From Rhodococcus sp. B7740 (GTDB lineage Bacteria > Actinomycetota > Actinomycetes > Mycobacteriales > Mycobacteriaceae), in assembly GCF_000954115.1 (NCBI RefSeq), contig NZ_CP010797.1:3100001-3164000 (forward strand): 64,000 nt of DNA, written 5' to 3'. Position numbers and translations under genes: made by a program. Each line of letters opens with the position of its first letter. The stretch's first letter is position 1. The notes beneath the pieces were generated by a model that was not told where the DNA came from, did not search any database, and was given only the letters and a program-made list of their open reading frames with translations. Shown in pieces: positions 15,756 to 24,518 of this stretch.

Positions 15756-15893
15756 GCCGAGTTGTCGCGCTGTGCCACCGCGGTGACCGTCGCAACCGAA
15801 TCGTCCCGGTTGCAGATGGACCCGGTTGCACTCGCCACGATGACCCTTGCGGGGGCTGTCATAGGCACGAGTGGAGGGTCCAAGCGAAGCTCT

Positions 15894-15920
15894 GGGCGAT
15901 CGTGACGCACACGATCACCC
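15894..15920 (-). terminator. Hairpin after the BY-kinase gene
   Basis: GGGCGATCGTG (15894-15904), five-base loop, CACGATCACCC (15910-15920): an 11-bp stem with one mismatch, beginning six bases past the stop codon at 15926. There is no U tract. Confidence 0.6.
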
Positions 15921-15925
15921 AGTGC

Positions 15926-17545
15926 TCATTTCCTCAGACCGGGGTTCTCGACGCCGTTTCTGGGCACATCGCCGGGTGTCTCGGCGCGACGTGCCCGAGA
16001 GTACGGCGCGGCGGCGGGGGCTGCGGTACGTGCGGCTGCGCTCGGTGCAGCCGATGCGGTCTGGGTCGATCCAGGACGCACCGAGGCAGGTTGCGGCGCA
16101 GCAGGTGCCGATGCCGGGGTCGGAGGAGCCGGCGCCGCAACCGGAGCCTGAGGCGCGGGAACCGGCGGTGCCGTCTGCCTGGGCAGGCTGGCGTCGGCGG
16201 AGTAGTTGTACGAGTAGCTGTACATGTCGCCCTTCTTCGAAGGCGTCAATGCCAGCACCACGCCCAGGACGTGCGCCCCAATGGTTTCGAGATTGCCGAT
16301 GGCCCTGGACAATTCGTTGCTCTTGGTGTGCCCGTAGCGGGTGACCAGAAGAGCGCCGTCGCTGTGGGTGGTGAGAACGGCCGAGTCGGTGACCGGCAGC
16401 AGCGGAGCGCCGTCGACGATCACGTAGTCGAACTTGGAGCGCAGCTCGACCATCAGTGCGCGAGATGCTTCCGAGCCCAACAGCTCGGACGGGTTGGGCG
16501 GCAGCGGGCCGGACGCCAAGGCCTGCAGACCCTCGTACCTTGTCGGCTGCAGCACCTCGTCCACCTTGGCCTGTCCGGCGAGAACAGTGCTGAGGCCGAC
16601 GGATCCGATGAGACCCAGGTACTTCGAGATGCGGGGGCGACGCAGATCGCCCTCGACGAGAACCACGTGGTGTCCGGCCTCGGCGAGCGCGACGGCCAGG
16701 TTCACCGCCGTGGTCGTCTTGCCCTCGCTCGGAATCGCACTGGTGACGACGATGACGCGAGGAGGATGATCGACTTCGAGGAACTGCAGGTTGGTGCGGA
16801 GCTCACGGAAAGCCTCGGCACTGGACGACTGGGCAAGATCCTGGAAGTCGACGGCCGGATGCGTCTTGCGCTCCTTGTCGAACGGGATGGTGCCCACCAA
16901 CGCCTTGCCGGAGATCGACTCGATCTCTCGACGGTCCTTGATGGTGTTGTCCAGACGATCACGCAGAACGGCAAGTGCGATACCGAGCAACAGGCCCACG
17001 GCGGCACCGAGGGCGAGGTTGCGCTTGGTGTTCGGGCTGACCGGTGATGCGGACGCGTCGGCCTGTTGGAAGGTCTTGACGCCCGCCGACGGGGTTCCGC
17101 CGTCTTCCGGGGTCTCCAGGTCGCGTACCTGTGACGTCAGCTCCGAGGCCATTGCGTTGGCGATGTCGCGAGCAGTCGCAGGGGACGGGTCGGTGACGGT
17201 GATGTCGAACAGAACGGTGTCGGGAGTCGACGACGCTTTGACCTTCGCGGCCAACTGCGACGGCGTCAGTCCGAGGGGAAGGACGTCGAGCACTCGGGCC
17301 GCGAGTGCCTCGCTGGTCACCAACTCCGAGTAGGACGCCACTCGCTGCTGCGAGAACAGGTTGCCCTGGTACGTCTCACTCACCGACGTTCCACCGGAGG
17401 TGGAGACGAACATCCGTGCGCTCGACTCGTAGAGCGGCGTCGTCAACAGGGACGCGCCCAACGCACCCAGGATGGCGACGATCACGGTGACGGCGATGAT
17501 GATCCACCTCGCCTTCAGGATTCTCAGATAATCCTGTATCTCCAT
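15926..17545 (-). CDS. Wzz-BY-kinase, tyrosine autokinase for polysaccharide polymerisation
   Basis: 539 residues from ATG 17545 (GAGGAG upstream). The N-terminal Wzz part has helices at about 15-38 and 175-198 with FVSTSGGTSVSETYQGNLFS between. The cytoplasmic bacterial tyrosine kinase follows: Walker A SAIPSEGKTTTA (Lys near residue 276), Walker A' VVLVEGDLRRPRI, Walker B FDYVIVDGAPLL. Directly after the kinase fold comes a tyrosine cluster (GDMYSYSYNYSAD), the probable autophosphorylation sites, and then ~80 residues rich in Ala and Pro. All parts of an active single-chain kinase/co-polymerase are present. It should cycle between phosphorylated and dephosphorylated states to set chain length; no phosphatase gene is adjacent. 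Confidence 0.9.
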   Translation of the reverse strand: MEIQDYLRILKARWIIIAVTVIVAILGALGASLLTTPLYESSARMFVSTSGGTSVSETYQGNLFSQQRVASYSELVTSEALAARVLDVLPLGLTPSQLAAKVKASSTPDTVLFDITVTDPSPATARDIANAMASELTSQVRDLETPEDGGTPSAGVKTFQQADASASPVSPNTKRNLALGAAVGLLLGIALAVLRDRLDNTIKDRREIESISGKALVGTIPFDKERKTHPAVDFQDLAQSSSAEAFRELRTNLQFLEVDHPPRVIVVTSAIPSEGKTTTAVNLAVALAEAGHHVVLVEGDLRRPRISKYLGLIGSVGLSTVLAGQAKVDEVLQPTRYEGLQALASGPLPPNPSELLGSEASRALMVELRSKFDYVIVDGAPLLPVTDSAVLTTHSDGALLVTRYGHTKSNELSRAIGNLETIGAHVLGVVLALTPSKKGDMYSYSYNYSADASLPRQTAPPVPAPQAPVAAPAPPTPASAPAAPQPASVRPGSTQTASAAPSAAARTAAPAAAPYSRARRAETPGDVPRNGVENPGLRK

Positions 17546-17933
17546 GCTTTCGCGCTCCTCGTTCGTTCGTACAACTCGCAACGTGTCACTGCGTGGCTCA
17601 ATCGTTACATAGGTAATTCATTTCCGTGCACCGGATGAGAAGCCGCGTCTCTCCTCACAATTCATTCGTTTGATTCACGAGCACAATCAAGTAAATGTCC
17701 CGTTGTGAGGATTCATCGGGTCTACGGAACCCGATTTCGGACTCCCGACGTGCCGACCGTCCCCCGCTGGCAGCACTGCCAGACCCCTCTGCGGTGCGAC
17801 GATAAGCAGTAATCGGGCGCCCGCGAAACTCGAGGTGATCCTCGCCACTCTCGACCGACGCTTTCGGTCTTTCGCCGAGTCGCGCAGAAATAACCGGACC
17901 GTCGAACTGTTGCGTCGGGCAGAATCTACCGTC
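17546..17933. other. Divergent intergenic region
   Basis: About 390 bases between the kinase gene and a divergent SGNH hydrolase gene, partly AT-rich near 17600-17700. It contains a -10-like GAATCT at 17922-17927, six bases before the ATG at 17934, and a 12-base palindrome TTACATAGGTAA at 17605-17616 about 60 bases upstream of the kinase start. No other gene is seen. Confidence 0.4.
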
Positions 17934-18719
17934 ATGGCCGGTTTGCGCGGTGCGTCGCGAGATGTGTGGTGGAAGGTCAGTGGTGCGATAGCAGTCGTCG
18001 CTGCGCTCGCCTTCGTCGCTGTTGCCCTGTTCGTGAACTCCACGCGCGAGGCAGCTCCGGACACCGCTTCTGTCGCTGCCTTCACTCCGTCCACCTCGCA
18101 GCCGCCGGCCACCACCACCAGCGCTTCGCCGACCACCGAAGCTGCGGCACCGCAACTCGTTGCCGCGTTCGTCGGAGATTCGTACACACAGGGTGTCGGA
18201 GCGGAACCGTCGAGCGAACGGTGGACGTCCCTGCTGGCGACGGCGATGAACTGGGACGAACGCAACTTCGGCGTGGCAGGCACGGGCTATCTCGCCACGG
18301 CAGGCGCGGAGGTGTGCGGACTGGATACGTGCCCCAATTATCAGACGACGGCGGTCGACGCCGTGGCGACGAATCCGTCGATCGTTGTGGTCTCGGGTGG
18401 CCAGAACGACGTGGCCGCCTACGCCGAGGATCCGACAGCGGTACAGGCCGCCATTGCGACGACGTACATCGAGATTCGCAATGCCCTGCCGAACGCGCGC
18501 ATCATCGCCGTCGGCCCGTCGACAACGGGCGAAGCCACCGATACGGTTCTCGGCCTGGATCGCGACGTCCGCGATACGGCAGAAGTGTTTGGTGCGCAAT
18601 ATGTTTCACTGCTCGATCCACCAGTGGTCGATCCCGCGACCGTGCTCCCGGACGGTGAGAACGTGGACAACCTGGGCCACAGCGCGATAAGCCGGCGAGT
18701 GCAGACGGCACTGGGGTGA
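17934..18719 (+). CDS. Membrane-anchored SGNH/GDSL hydrolase
   Basis: 261 residues from ATG 17934 (an in-frame GTG at 17835 would add 33 residues of poorer codon bias). A signal-anchor helix at about 13-35 is followed by a Thr/Ser/Pro linker and the SGNH domain: AFVGDSYTQG (block I Ser), VVSGGQNDV (block III Asn), ENVDNLGHSAI (block V Asp/His). It acts outside the cytoplasm, probably as an O-acetyl esterase or transferase on polysaccharide. It converges with a paralogue at 18726-19436, with six bases between the stop codons. Confidence 0.78.
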   Translation: MAGLRGASRDVWWKVSGAIAVVAALAFVAVALFVNSTREAAPDTASVAAFTPSTSQPPATTTSASPTTEAAAPQLVAAFVGDSYTQGVGAEPSSERWTSLLATAMNWDERNFGVAGTGYLATAGAEVCGLDTCPNYQTTAVDAVATNPSIVVVSGGQNDVAAYAEDPTAVQAAIATTYIEIRNALPNARIIAVGPSTTGEATDTVLGLDRDVRDTAEVFGAQYVSLLDPPVVDPATVLPDGENVDNLGHSAISRRVQTALG

Positions 18720-18725
18720 GAACCG

Positions 18726-19436
18726 CTACTTCAGGGCCTGTTCGACGGCGTCGGCGATGGCAGCGTGTCCCCGGTCGTCGACGTGCACTCCGTCGGGATC
18801 GAGCATGTCCTCGTCGATGACGTCCGGGTCGGTCAGTGACACGAACTCTCCGCCGACTGCGTTCACCGCGTCGCGCACCACGCCCTCGTAGGCGGTGACG
18901 AACGGCGGAACCTCGCCCGCCGAAGAAGGTCCGACGGCGATGATGCGTGCGGTGGGGAGCCCGGTACGAAGTGTGCCCATGGTGTCGTAGATCGCGTTGA
19001 CGGTCTCGGTCGGGTCGCGAACGAACTCGGTGAAGTCGTTGGTGCCGCCGGCCACCACGACGATCGGCGGCTTCAAGGTCACGGCATATCCGGCCATCTC
19101 CTGGAAGCTGCCGCATCGCTCGGCTCCACAGTCCGGTGCCGCGAGTGCGTATCCGGTGGAACCGATTCCGATGTTCTGCTCGGTCCACAGCTTGTCGGCC
19201 GCGACGATCGATGTCCATCGATGGCCGAGATCGCTTGCACCCGCGCCGGATACGTACGAGTCTCCGATGAAGACGGCGGTCGGTCCCCCGTTGGACGACG
19301 GAACGAACGGCGCGGCGGAGACGTCGGACGATCCGGGCTCGGTCCGCGTCGCGTCGTACCGCAGGCCGACGACCACGACGCCGGCCACGACGACGATCAC
19401 CACCAGGATCAGCAGCGCCGCTCTACCGCGAGACAT
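18726..19436 (-). CDS. Membrane-anchored SGNH/GDSL hydrolase
   Basis: 236 residues from ATG 19436. An N-terminal membrane helix (about 5-24) is followed by a short linker and AVFIGDSYVSGAGA, VVVAGGTNDFTEF and HVDDRGHAAI, the SGNH blocks I, III and V. It has the same design as the convergent neighbour at 17934-18719. Its start overlaps the upstream glycosyltransferase by 14 bases, so it is the last gene of the leftward operon starting near 21664. A role in deacylating or acylating the polysaccharide is inferred. Confidence 0.82.
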   Translation of the reverse strand: MSRGRAALLILVVIVVVAGVVVVGLRYDATRTEPGSSDVSAAPFVPSSNGGPTAVFIGDSYVSGAGASDLGHRWTSIVAADKLWTEQNIGIGSTGYALAAPDCGAERCGSFQEMAGYAVTLKPPIVVVAGGTNDFTEFVRDPTETVNAIYDTMGTLRTGLPTARIIAVGPSSAGEVPPFVTAYEGVVRDAVNAVGGEFVSLTDPDVIDEDMLDPDGVHVDDRGHAAIADAVEQALK

Positions 19437-20526
19437 GCTGCACCGCCTGTCGATATTGCTCGTCGAGCATCTTTGCGACGGCGTCGGTACCGAACTCGGT
19501 GCGCGCCGCCACCCGGCCTCGCCTGCCCATCTCGGCGCGTAGGTTCGCATCGCCCAGAAGCGATCTCACAGCGTCGACGAGCGGCTGCAGCTCACCGCCT
19601 GGAACCGCGATTCCGCACCCGATGCGGGTGATGTCCGGTGCGAGACCGCAGCTGTCGGTGACCACGACCGGCAGCCCGACCGCCATGGCCTCGAGCACCG
19701 ACATCGGATAGGGCTCGTCGACGGAGGGCAGCACATAGATCGTGGCCGCTCGCATGCGTTCGGCCGTCTTCTCGGGGGCGCACGGCCCCTCCCATCGAAT
19801 CCGGGGGCCGGTCCGCTGCGCGATGGAGTGTGCCATTCCCGCGTCCGGGCCGACCATCGCACAGGTCACCGAATCGTTCTCGCGGACCAGGATGTCGGCC
19901 ATATCCACGAAGAGGTCCGGCCGCTTCCGCGGATGGAGGCGCGCCAGAAACAACACTTCCGGATCGGTGTTCGGCATCTTCTCCGGCAACGCGGGAACGC
20001 CGTTGATCACATTCACCAGGTTCATCCCCGTGCCCGCCACCTCGACCAAATCGGCTCGTTCTCGCTCGGTGAGGTAGAAGACTGCGGCCGATCGGCGCAG
20101 GACGGATCGTGTGGCCACAGCATCGAGCGGACGGGCGAGCAGTTTGTCGCTCGCATCGATCATTCCGTGGGTTTGCACCACCGACGGGACGCCGCGCAGT
20201 CGACACAGACCGGCAGCGGGGAGTGTCACCAGATCACGGGCCAGGTGGACGTGGGCGACGTCGAACGTCCTCGCGTGCTCGGCCAACCACCGCAGCATGC
20301 CGGGAGCGGCGAGGCCTGCAAATCCACTGTGCGGAATCACCGTTCGCGGTCGGAACAACCGGATGTCGACGGCACCTGCGGTGGGCGGAGGTCCGTTGCC
20401 TGCCGCGGCGACGGTCACCTCGTGGCCCAGATCGGCGAGCGCGTCGGCCTGGTTGAGCGCAACCCGTGCGGGCCCACCGTAGGCACCGTCCTCGGATATC
20501 AGCGTCACCACATGCAGGATGCGCAT
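19423..20526 (-). CDS. GT4-family glycosyltransferase
   Basis: 367 residues from ATG 20526 (MRILHVVTLISEDGAYGGPA, a GT-B N-terminal fold with the Gly-rich donor loop). The C-terminal domain has LARLHPRKRPDLFVDMA and the EX7E motif in EPYPMSVLEAMAVGLPVVV, which binds the nucleotide sugar. It is cytosolic or membrane-associated and transfers a sugar to the lipid-linked repeat unit. The sugar cannot be told from sequence. It lies nine bases downstream of an acetyltransferase gene and overlaps the following SGNH gene. Confidence 0.87.
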   Translation of the reverse strand: MRILHVVTLISEDGAYGGPARVALNQADALADLGHEVTVAAAGNGPPPTAGAVDIRLFRPRTVIPHSGFAGLAAPGMLRWLAEHARTFDVAHVHLARDLVTLPAAGLCRLRGVPSVVQTHGMIDASDKLLARPLDAVATRSVLRRSAAVFYLTERERADLVEVAGTGMNLVNVINGVPALPEKMPNTDPEVLFLARLHPRKRPDLFVDMADILVRENDSVTCAMVGPDAGMAHSIAQRTGPRIRWEGPCAPEKTAERMRAATIYVLPSVDEPYPMSVLEAMAVGLPVVVTDSCGLAPDITRIGCGIAVPGGELQPLVDAVRSLLGDANLRAEMGRRGRVAARTEFGTDAVAKMLDEQYRQAVQHVSR

Positions 20527-20534
20527 CACGCCAC

Positions 20535-21068
20535 TCACTCCCGACGGCGGGCGGCGGGTGCCAACACCGTCGCGCCCTCGGCTACATCGGCGGTCACCAG
20601 TGCCGTTGCTCCGATCGTCGCGTCGTCACCGATGTTGACCCCGCGCAGAACGGTCGCCCGCGCCGCAATCCACGCTCGGTCGCCCACCACGATGGGTGCG
20701 TTGTCGAACTCGAATGTCGCCGAGCGCCGGTCGTGGCTGCCGGTGCACAGCAGCACGGCCTGGGAAATACAGGTGTTCGTTCCAATCGTCACCGGTTCCA
20801 GGTTGAGAATCCAGGCGTCCTCACCGATCCACGAGTGATCGCCGACGGTGAGCTTCCACGGCCAGTGGATGCGGACGCGGTGCCTGATCGACACTCCGTC
20901 GCCGATCCGTGCACCGAACATCCGGAGTACCTGCAGCCGAATCGAATTGGGACACCACCACGGCGAGACCAGCAGGCTCGACGCGAGCATCCACAGCACC
21001 TGGATGTGGAACGGTCTGCCTTTGTCGTATCCCGCTCCGGTGAAGCCGGCGAGCGATCGGCCGATCAC
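20535..21068 (-). CDS. WcaF-like hexapeptide-repeat acetyltransferase
   Basis: 177 residues from a GTG at 21068 that overlaps the upstream stop (GTGA) and has AGGAAA before it. A left-handed beta-helix is visible as repeated [ILV]-G-x4 units (FGARIGDGVSI, LTVGDHSWIGEDAWI, VTIGTNTCISQ, IVVGDRAWIAARATV, VNIGDDATIGA). The segment CTGSHDRRSATFEF carries the catalytic His of the WcaF/maltose-acetyltransferase type. It probably O-acetylates a sugar of the repeat unit using acetyl-CoA in the cytosol. Confidence 0.85.
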   Translation of the reverse strand: MIGRSLAGFTGAGYDKGRPFHIQVLWMLASSLLVSPWWCPNSIRLQVLRMFGARIGDGVSIRHRVRIHWPWKLTVGDHSWIGEDAWILNLEPVTIGTNTCISQAVLLCTGSHDRRSATFEFDNAPIVVGDRAWIAARATVLRGVNIGDDATIGATALVTADVAEGATVLAPAARRRE

Positions 21069-21664
21069 GTGCGTTTCCTGAGCGGCTGCGCCAGCGGCGC
21101 AGCCATGACGGTGCCCGGCGGAACATCCTTCACCACAACCGCATTGGCCCCGATCGTGACACCGTCTCCGAGCACGATCGGGCCGGTGACGACGGCTCCG
21201 GCCGCCACCATGACGTCGTCTCCGATGGTGGGTCGCCCCTTCGGTGAGTAGCCGACGGACGCGTGCTGGTTGACCCAGAAATTTCGGCCGATCGAGGTTG
21301 CCGAGACCATGATTCCGTTGCCGTGGTGCAGGAAGATCCCGGGGCCGATGGAATCCGACTCGAGGAGGATCGTCCGGTCCGGTCGGTAGATCTTCTTCAG
21401 AGCGATCCGCACAGCCAGGGGGCTCTGCCGCAGTCTGAAGTGGACGACGTTCCGAAATTCGTGCAGTGCACCCGCGAGGTAGGCGAACCGCGAGTATTCG
21501 TCCAAGGGGACCAGAGCATCGTTGCCGATGCATTCGATCCACCTCGCGACGTCTGCTCGCACGAGGTCTTCGTTTCCCGATGTGAGCACACCCCACCACA
21601 GCGGCCGCGCCCAGATTCGAGCCAAGCGAATCAAAAAGGATTTCTTCGCGGTGTACGGCGGCAT
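21065..21664 (-). CDS. Serine-acetyltransferase-like hexapeptide acetyltransferase
   Basis: 199 residues from ATG 21664, which follows TAGATT by seven bases (leaderless). The N-terminal helical half (residues 1-100) is followed by a left-handed beta-helix: SIGPGIFLHHGNGIMVSATSI, FWVNQHASVGYSPKGRPTIGDD and a C-terminal KDVPPGTVMAAPLAQ. The FLHHGNG/VNQHASVG layout is that of serine-acetyltransferase-like enzymes of polysaccharide clusters. It overlaps the next acetyltransferase gene by four bases, so two different acetyl groups may be placed on the same glycan. Confidence 0.82.
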   Translation of the reverse strand: MPPYTAKKSFLIRLARIWARPLWWGVLTSGNEDLVRADVARWIECIGNDALVPLDEYSRFAYLAGALHEFRNVVHFRLRQSPLAVRIALKKIYRPDRTILLESDSIGPGIFLHHGNGIMVSATSIGRNFWVNQHASVGYSPKGRPTIGDDVMVAAGAVVTGPIVLGDGVTIGANAVVVKDVPPGTVMAAPLAQPLRKRT

Positions 21665-21671
21665 GGGTGCA

Positions 21672-21711
21672 AATCTAAGGTCGCGCAGCCGTGGTGTCCA
21701 CCCGTCATACT
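21672..21711. promoter_or_regulatory. Pair of divergent leaderless promoters
   Basis: Minus strand: TAGATT at 21672-21677, seven bases before the ATG at 21664. Plus strand: CATACT at 21706-21711, seven bases before the ATG at 21719. The two -10 boxes are only 28 bases apart, so the -35 regions of the opposing promoters must overlap the other promoter. Confidence 0.55.
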
Positions 21712-21718
21712 GCATCGT

Positions 21719-22783
21719 ATGGCCGTGCGACGCAGATGGGTTCCGCTGGCATGTGCGCTGCTTCTCGCATCGTCGTGCTCGACAAGCGTTGAGCCCGAAC
21801 GAAGTCCGGAAACGAGCCCGCCTCCCGTTTCGGAGTGGGATTCGGTGCACGTCGCCAGCAATGTCGCCAGCATCGGGATGCCCGGTTCCGACGCCCGACG
21901 CGATATCGACTCCGTCGCCGATGCCGGCTTCGAGGGAATCAGGTTGCTGGTCAGGTGGTCCGACATCGAAAGCGTCGAGGGAATCCTCGATTGGAGCTGG
22001 GTGGACAGGGAAATGGCGTGGGCCGCCGAGCGCAATCTCGCAGTGCTCGGAGTACTCACCTGGGCTCCCACGTGGGCGGTGCCGGCCGACTACGCACTCG
22101 TCACACATCCCGCGCCTGCCTCTGCCGAACGGTTCGCCCAATTCGTCTCTGCCGCAGCGTCTCGCTATCGCGACCAGGTCGGTGCCTGGGAGATCTGGAA
22201 CGAGCCGAACGTCGCAGCCAGCTACGGTCCGAGCGCGAATCCCGTCCAATACTGCGATGTTCTGTCGGCGAGCTCCGCGGCAATTCGCGACGCCGCGCCC
22301 GGCGCACTGGTGATCACCGGACCCACCTCTCCCGCAGTCGATTCCAGCGCCGATCTGTCGCCCGCGACATTCGTCGAGGCCCTGTACCGGTGCGCAGGAG
22401 CCGAGACGTTCGATGCCGTGGCGATGCATCCCTACAGCAGCCCGCAGCTGTTGAGCGAACCCACCGAACCGTGGTCCTCGGCCCACGAGATCGCGAAGGT
22501 CCGCGCCGTCATGGAGAGCCACGGAGACGCCGGCAAGCGAATCTGGTTCACCGAGTTCGGTTCACCCACAACGAATTCGGGCGTCGACGAGCAACGGCAG
22601 GCCGACATTCTGGTCGACGGCATCACCACGCTGACACAGCTACCGTATGCGGGTCCGGTGTTCGTCTTCGACTTCCGTGACTCGATGACGGGCAGCGCTG
22701 TGCCCGACTACAACTACGGTCTGGTGCGATCGGACTACACCCCCAAACCTGCACTCGACGCGGTTCGAGCCTTCGTGGGATGA
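21719..22783 (+). CDS. GH39-like glycoside hydrolase lipoprotein
   Basis: 354 residues. A signal peptide with lipobox (LLLASSCSTS) is followed by a TIM-barrel hydrolase of the clan A type: IRLLVRWSDIESVEGILDW early, VGAWEIWNEPNVAASYG with the acid/base Glu, and IWFTEFGSPT with the nucleophile Glu. It is anchored on the outer face of the membrane and probably trims or recycles the polysaccharide made by this locus. A paralogue lies at 60131-61663. Its 3' end overlaps the convergent GT4 gene by 49 bases. Confidence 0.82.
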   Translation: MAVRRRWVPLACALLLASSCSTSVEPERSPETSPPPVSEWDSVHVASNVASIGMPGSDARRDIDSVADAGFEGIRLLVRWSDIESVEGILDWSWVDREMAWAAERNLAVLGVLTWAPTWAVPADYALVTHPAPASAERFAQFVSAAASRYRDQVGAWEIWNEPNVAASYGPSANPVQYCDVLSASSAAIRDAAPGALVITGPTSPAVDSSADLSPATFVEALYRCAGAETFDAVAMHPYSSPQLLSEPTEPWSSAHEIAKVRAVMESHGDAGKRIWFTEFGSPTTNSGVDEQRQADILVDGITTLTQLPYAGPVFVFDFRDSMTGSAVPDYNYGLVRSDYTPKPALDAVRAFVG

Positions 22784-24000
22784 GCGCTCGCCAGCGTGTG
22801 TACCCATTCCTCGAACCTGTCCAGGGCGACGTCCCGAGACATGTGTTGTCGCAGATACCGATTACCGGACTCGACCAACTGCGCCGATCTGTCGGGGTCC
22901 GTGGCCAGTTCGATCACTCCCTCCAGTAACGCTGCCGGGTTCGCGGGGTCCACCCGCACGCCTGCACCGGCCGATCGCACCTCCTGGTCGGTGACACTGC
23001 CCGCTGCAGTGGCGGCGAGGACGGGGCTGCCGCTGCCGAAGTAGGCCGTGAGCTTGCTGGGGACAGCCATTTCGGACACCTCGGGCCGCTCGTTGACGAG
23101 CAGCACGTCCGCTGCGTCGAGGGCAGCTCTGAATTCTTTCTCCGGCAGGGATCGTACGAATCTCAGGCTGGAGATGCCGGTACCCAGTTCCTCGAGTATC
23201 TGCCGCTGATTGCCGTCGCCCATCAGGACGAACTGCACCGGGCCACCACGCCGGTCCGACTCTCGCGCGGCCTCGACCACGTTCTCCAGTCCCTGCTTGA
23301 GGCCCATGTTGCCGGCATGCAGTGCGATCACCGCATCTCGTGACCACCCCAGCAGGTCACGCGCGTGGTCGCGGCTCATCGATGCCTGATGCGGCATGTG
23401 CGTCCAGTTCGGGATGACGGTGAGCTTGCTCTCCGGTACCCGTAGTGCGGTGTGGGCATGCTCGGCGAAACGACGGTGGATCACCGCGACTCCGTCGGCC
23501 GCACGCAGAATGCCGGATTCGAGATTCGTTGTCGCACCGGCACTCGACCCGTGCATCGTGCCCGTCTCGATGACTCCGCGACTGTAGAGATCTTGCACCC
23601 ACACCCCCAGCGCGGGCCGGAAGGGTTGCGCTTTGAGGCGAGCCATCACCAGGCCGGTGGACACCAGCGCAGGCGATACGCACACCACCACGTTCGAGGA
23701 CGGGATCCGGCTGCGCGCCACCCTGGTACCGAAGGACAGTTCCAGGTGCGCGCGTTGGGAGACGGTCATGCTGCCCGGAACGTAGTGGCGGTGCCGGGTG
23801 ACGTGCACACCGTCCACCATCTCCTCGATGGTCGGGCCTGCGTAACGCGGATCAGGAGCCCATTGCGGGTAGTGCGGGAAGCCGGTGACGACGTGGACGT
23901 CGTACCCACGCTGCGACAGGCCCTCCGCAACATCGGCGGTGTAGGGCGCGATCCCGGTGACTTCGGGTTTGTAGTTGAGTCCGATCAGAGTGATCCGCAT
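22735..24000 (-). CDS. WcaI-like GT4 glycosyltransferase
   Basis: 421 residues, beginning MRITLIGLNYKPEVTGIAPY, which is typical of WcaI-type GT-B enzymes. It continues with VVTGFPHYPQW, LHAGNMGLKQGLENVVEAA in the C-terminal domain and a donor site region around AVPSKLTAYFGSGSPVLAA. It is a cytosolic transferase adding one sugar to the repeat unit. The start codon shares one base with the stop of the preceding acetyltransferase gene (TGATG), so the two are translationally coupled. Confidence 0.87.
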   Translation of the reverse strand: MRITLIGLNYKPEVTGIAPYTADVAEGLSQRGYDVHVVTGFPHYPQWAPDPRYAGPTIEEMVDGVHVTRHRHYVPGSMTVSQRAHLELSFGTRVARSRIPSSNVVVCVSPALVSTGLVMARLKAQPFRPALGVWVQDLYSRGVIETGTMHGSSAGATTNLESGILRAADGVAVIHRRFAEHAHTALRVPESKLTVIPNWTHMPHQASMSRDHARDLLGWSRDAVIALHAGNMGLKQGLENVVEAARESDRRGGPVQFVLMGDGNQRQILEELGTGISSLRFVRSLPEKEFRAALDAADVLLVNERPEVSEMAVPSKLTAYFGSGSPVLAATAAGSVTDQEVRSAGAGVRVDPANPAALLEGVIELATDPDRSAQLVESGNRYLRQHMSRDVALDRFEEWVHTLASAHPTKARTASSAGLGV

Positions 24001-24518
24001 CAGCGTCTCCGTTTCCGTACTTCGAATTCCGACCGCCTCTTGTCCCACAGCTCGTCGGTCGTACAGATCCGGCGAGCAGGATTGCCTGCCACCACATCTC
24101 GCGGTGCGATCGACTGCGTCACCACGGACCCGGCTCCGATGATCGCGTCATCGCCGACCACGACACCGGGCATGATGACCGTTCCCAACCCGACGAATGC
24201 TCGTGCGCCGATCGATACCGGGGCACGGCGGTACAACTCTTCGTCGGGGGGAAGTTCTCCGCGCGCTTCGGCCACTCTGTCGAGGGAGAAGTCGTGGGTG
24301 AGTATCTTGACGGCATCCGAGACGACGCAGCGGTCGCCGAAGGTGATCGACCCGGGGCCGGAGTTGTCGAGGAACACCGAGGACGAGATCCACAGCGGCC
24401 TGCCCTCGATCGCCACGCCCGAACGCTCGAGCAATCTCACCACCACGCTCATGTAGGCGTTCTGGTCGATCCTGTTGAGGCTGCGCAACAGTGGCAGGAA
24501 CTTCGAGACGTCGATCAT
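24000..24518 (-). CDS. Hexapeptide-repeat acyltransferase (LbH)
   Basis: 172 residues from ATG 24518. It has a short helical N-terminus, then left-handed beta-helix coils (SGPGSITFGDRCVVSD, then ILTHDFS with a catalytic-type His, VSIGARAFVGLGTVI, VVVGDDAIIGAGSVV) and the C-terminal cap RDVVAGNPARRI that is characteristic of polysaccharide O-acetyltransferases. It overlaps the flippase gene by four bases. Confidence 0.85.
   Translation of the reverse strand: MIDVSKFLPLLRSLNRIDQNAYMSVVVRLLERSGVAIEGRPLWISSSVFLDNSGPGSITFGDRCVVSDAVKILTHDFSLDRVAEARGELPPDEELYRRAPVSIGARAFVGLGTVIMPGVVVGDDAIIGAGSVVTQSIAPRDVVAGNPARRICTTDELWDKRRSEFEVRKRRR

Noticed and set aside
15650..17047. 465-codon plus-strand frame antisense to the BY-kinase gene
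   Set aside because: It reads as Arg/Gly/Cys-rich low-complexity protein without any motif, a typical shadow of a high-GC gene; the minus-strand protein has complete Walker motifs.
17605..17616. TTACATAGGTAA palindrome upstream of the kinase gene
   Set aside because: Only four-base arms; could be an operator but is not distinguishable from chance, so mentioned only in the gap note.
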